DNA of 64,000 nt from Myrica gale. Taxonomy: Eukaryota; Streptophyta; Magnoliopsida; Fagales; Myricaceae. The position numbers were made by a program, and so were the translations under genes. The first letter of the stretch is position 1. Every line of letters starts with the position of its first letter. Of the stretch, positions 63,952-64,000 are shown piece after piece. The notes below the pieces were generated by a model that worked only from the letters and a program-made list of their open reading frames with translations, was not told the origin of the DNA and did not search any database. The stretch is from assembly GCA_963930655.1 (NCBI GenBank), contig OZ005600.1:9179501-9243500 (forward strand), written 5' to 3'.

Positions 63952-64000
63952 TGTGTAATTTGAGAAAAATAATTACTTCTATCTCTTTCTTTCCGTTTTC

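Overview
The window is nuclear DNA of a flowering plant, most likely a eudicot. The evidence is AT-rich spacers, GT-AG introns interrupting every recognised gene, plant-specific gene families, dense plant-type mobile elements and a decayed piece of plastid 16S rRNA. I cannot name the species. All gene calls below were made by reading exons by eye against the families I recognise; no search was run.

Layout. 1-10.5 kb: gene-poor spacer full of small inverted-repeat DNA transposons (several with 9-bp, Mutator-like target duplications) and a short LINE tail, ending in the promoter of the first gene. 10.5-27.2 kb, plus strand: a 42-exon callose synthase of the CalS5/GSL2 type (1,913 aa as assembled), with a tandem TRIM retroelement in one intron, a 102-bp palindromic insertion in another, and three non-GT splice donors. 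27.7-30.1 kb, minus strand: a decayed SEUSS-like fragment split by a 1.8-kb copia-type LTR element. 30.9-32.7 kb, plus strand: a LigB-type extradiol dioxygenase gene with an in-frame stop at codon 22 and a Mutator-like MITE 16 bp before its ATG. 33.1-34.4 kb: a Mutator-like element with arms of about 150 bp carrying an unidentified coding fragment. 35.3-40.6 kb, minus strand: a two-exon BTB/POZ protein gene whose 3.6-kb intron holds a PIF/Harbinger-like element that has captured pieces of an O-methyltransferase gene. 42.6-43.7 kb, plus strand: a small three-exon gene of unknown function. 45.4-62.6 kb, minus strand: a 16-exon phosphatidylinositol 4-kinase beta gene (1,127 aa as assembled) whose introns contain an internally deleted LINE, a tRNA-derived SINE and smaller retroelement tails. 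63.8-63.95 kb: a nuclear insertion of plastid 16S rDNA.

The intact genes are unlinked in pathway. They share membrane and cell-wall themes (callose in the male germline wall; phosphoinositide signalling at the TGN), but nothing suggests a cluster. The window's most distinctive content is the interplay of mobile elements with genes: element insertions with readable target-site duplications, two candidate gene-capturing TIR elements, and a callose synthase gene that depends on two GC-AG introns and one apparent GA-AG intron.
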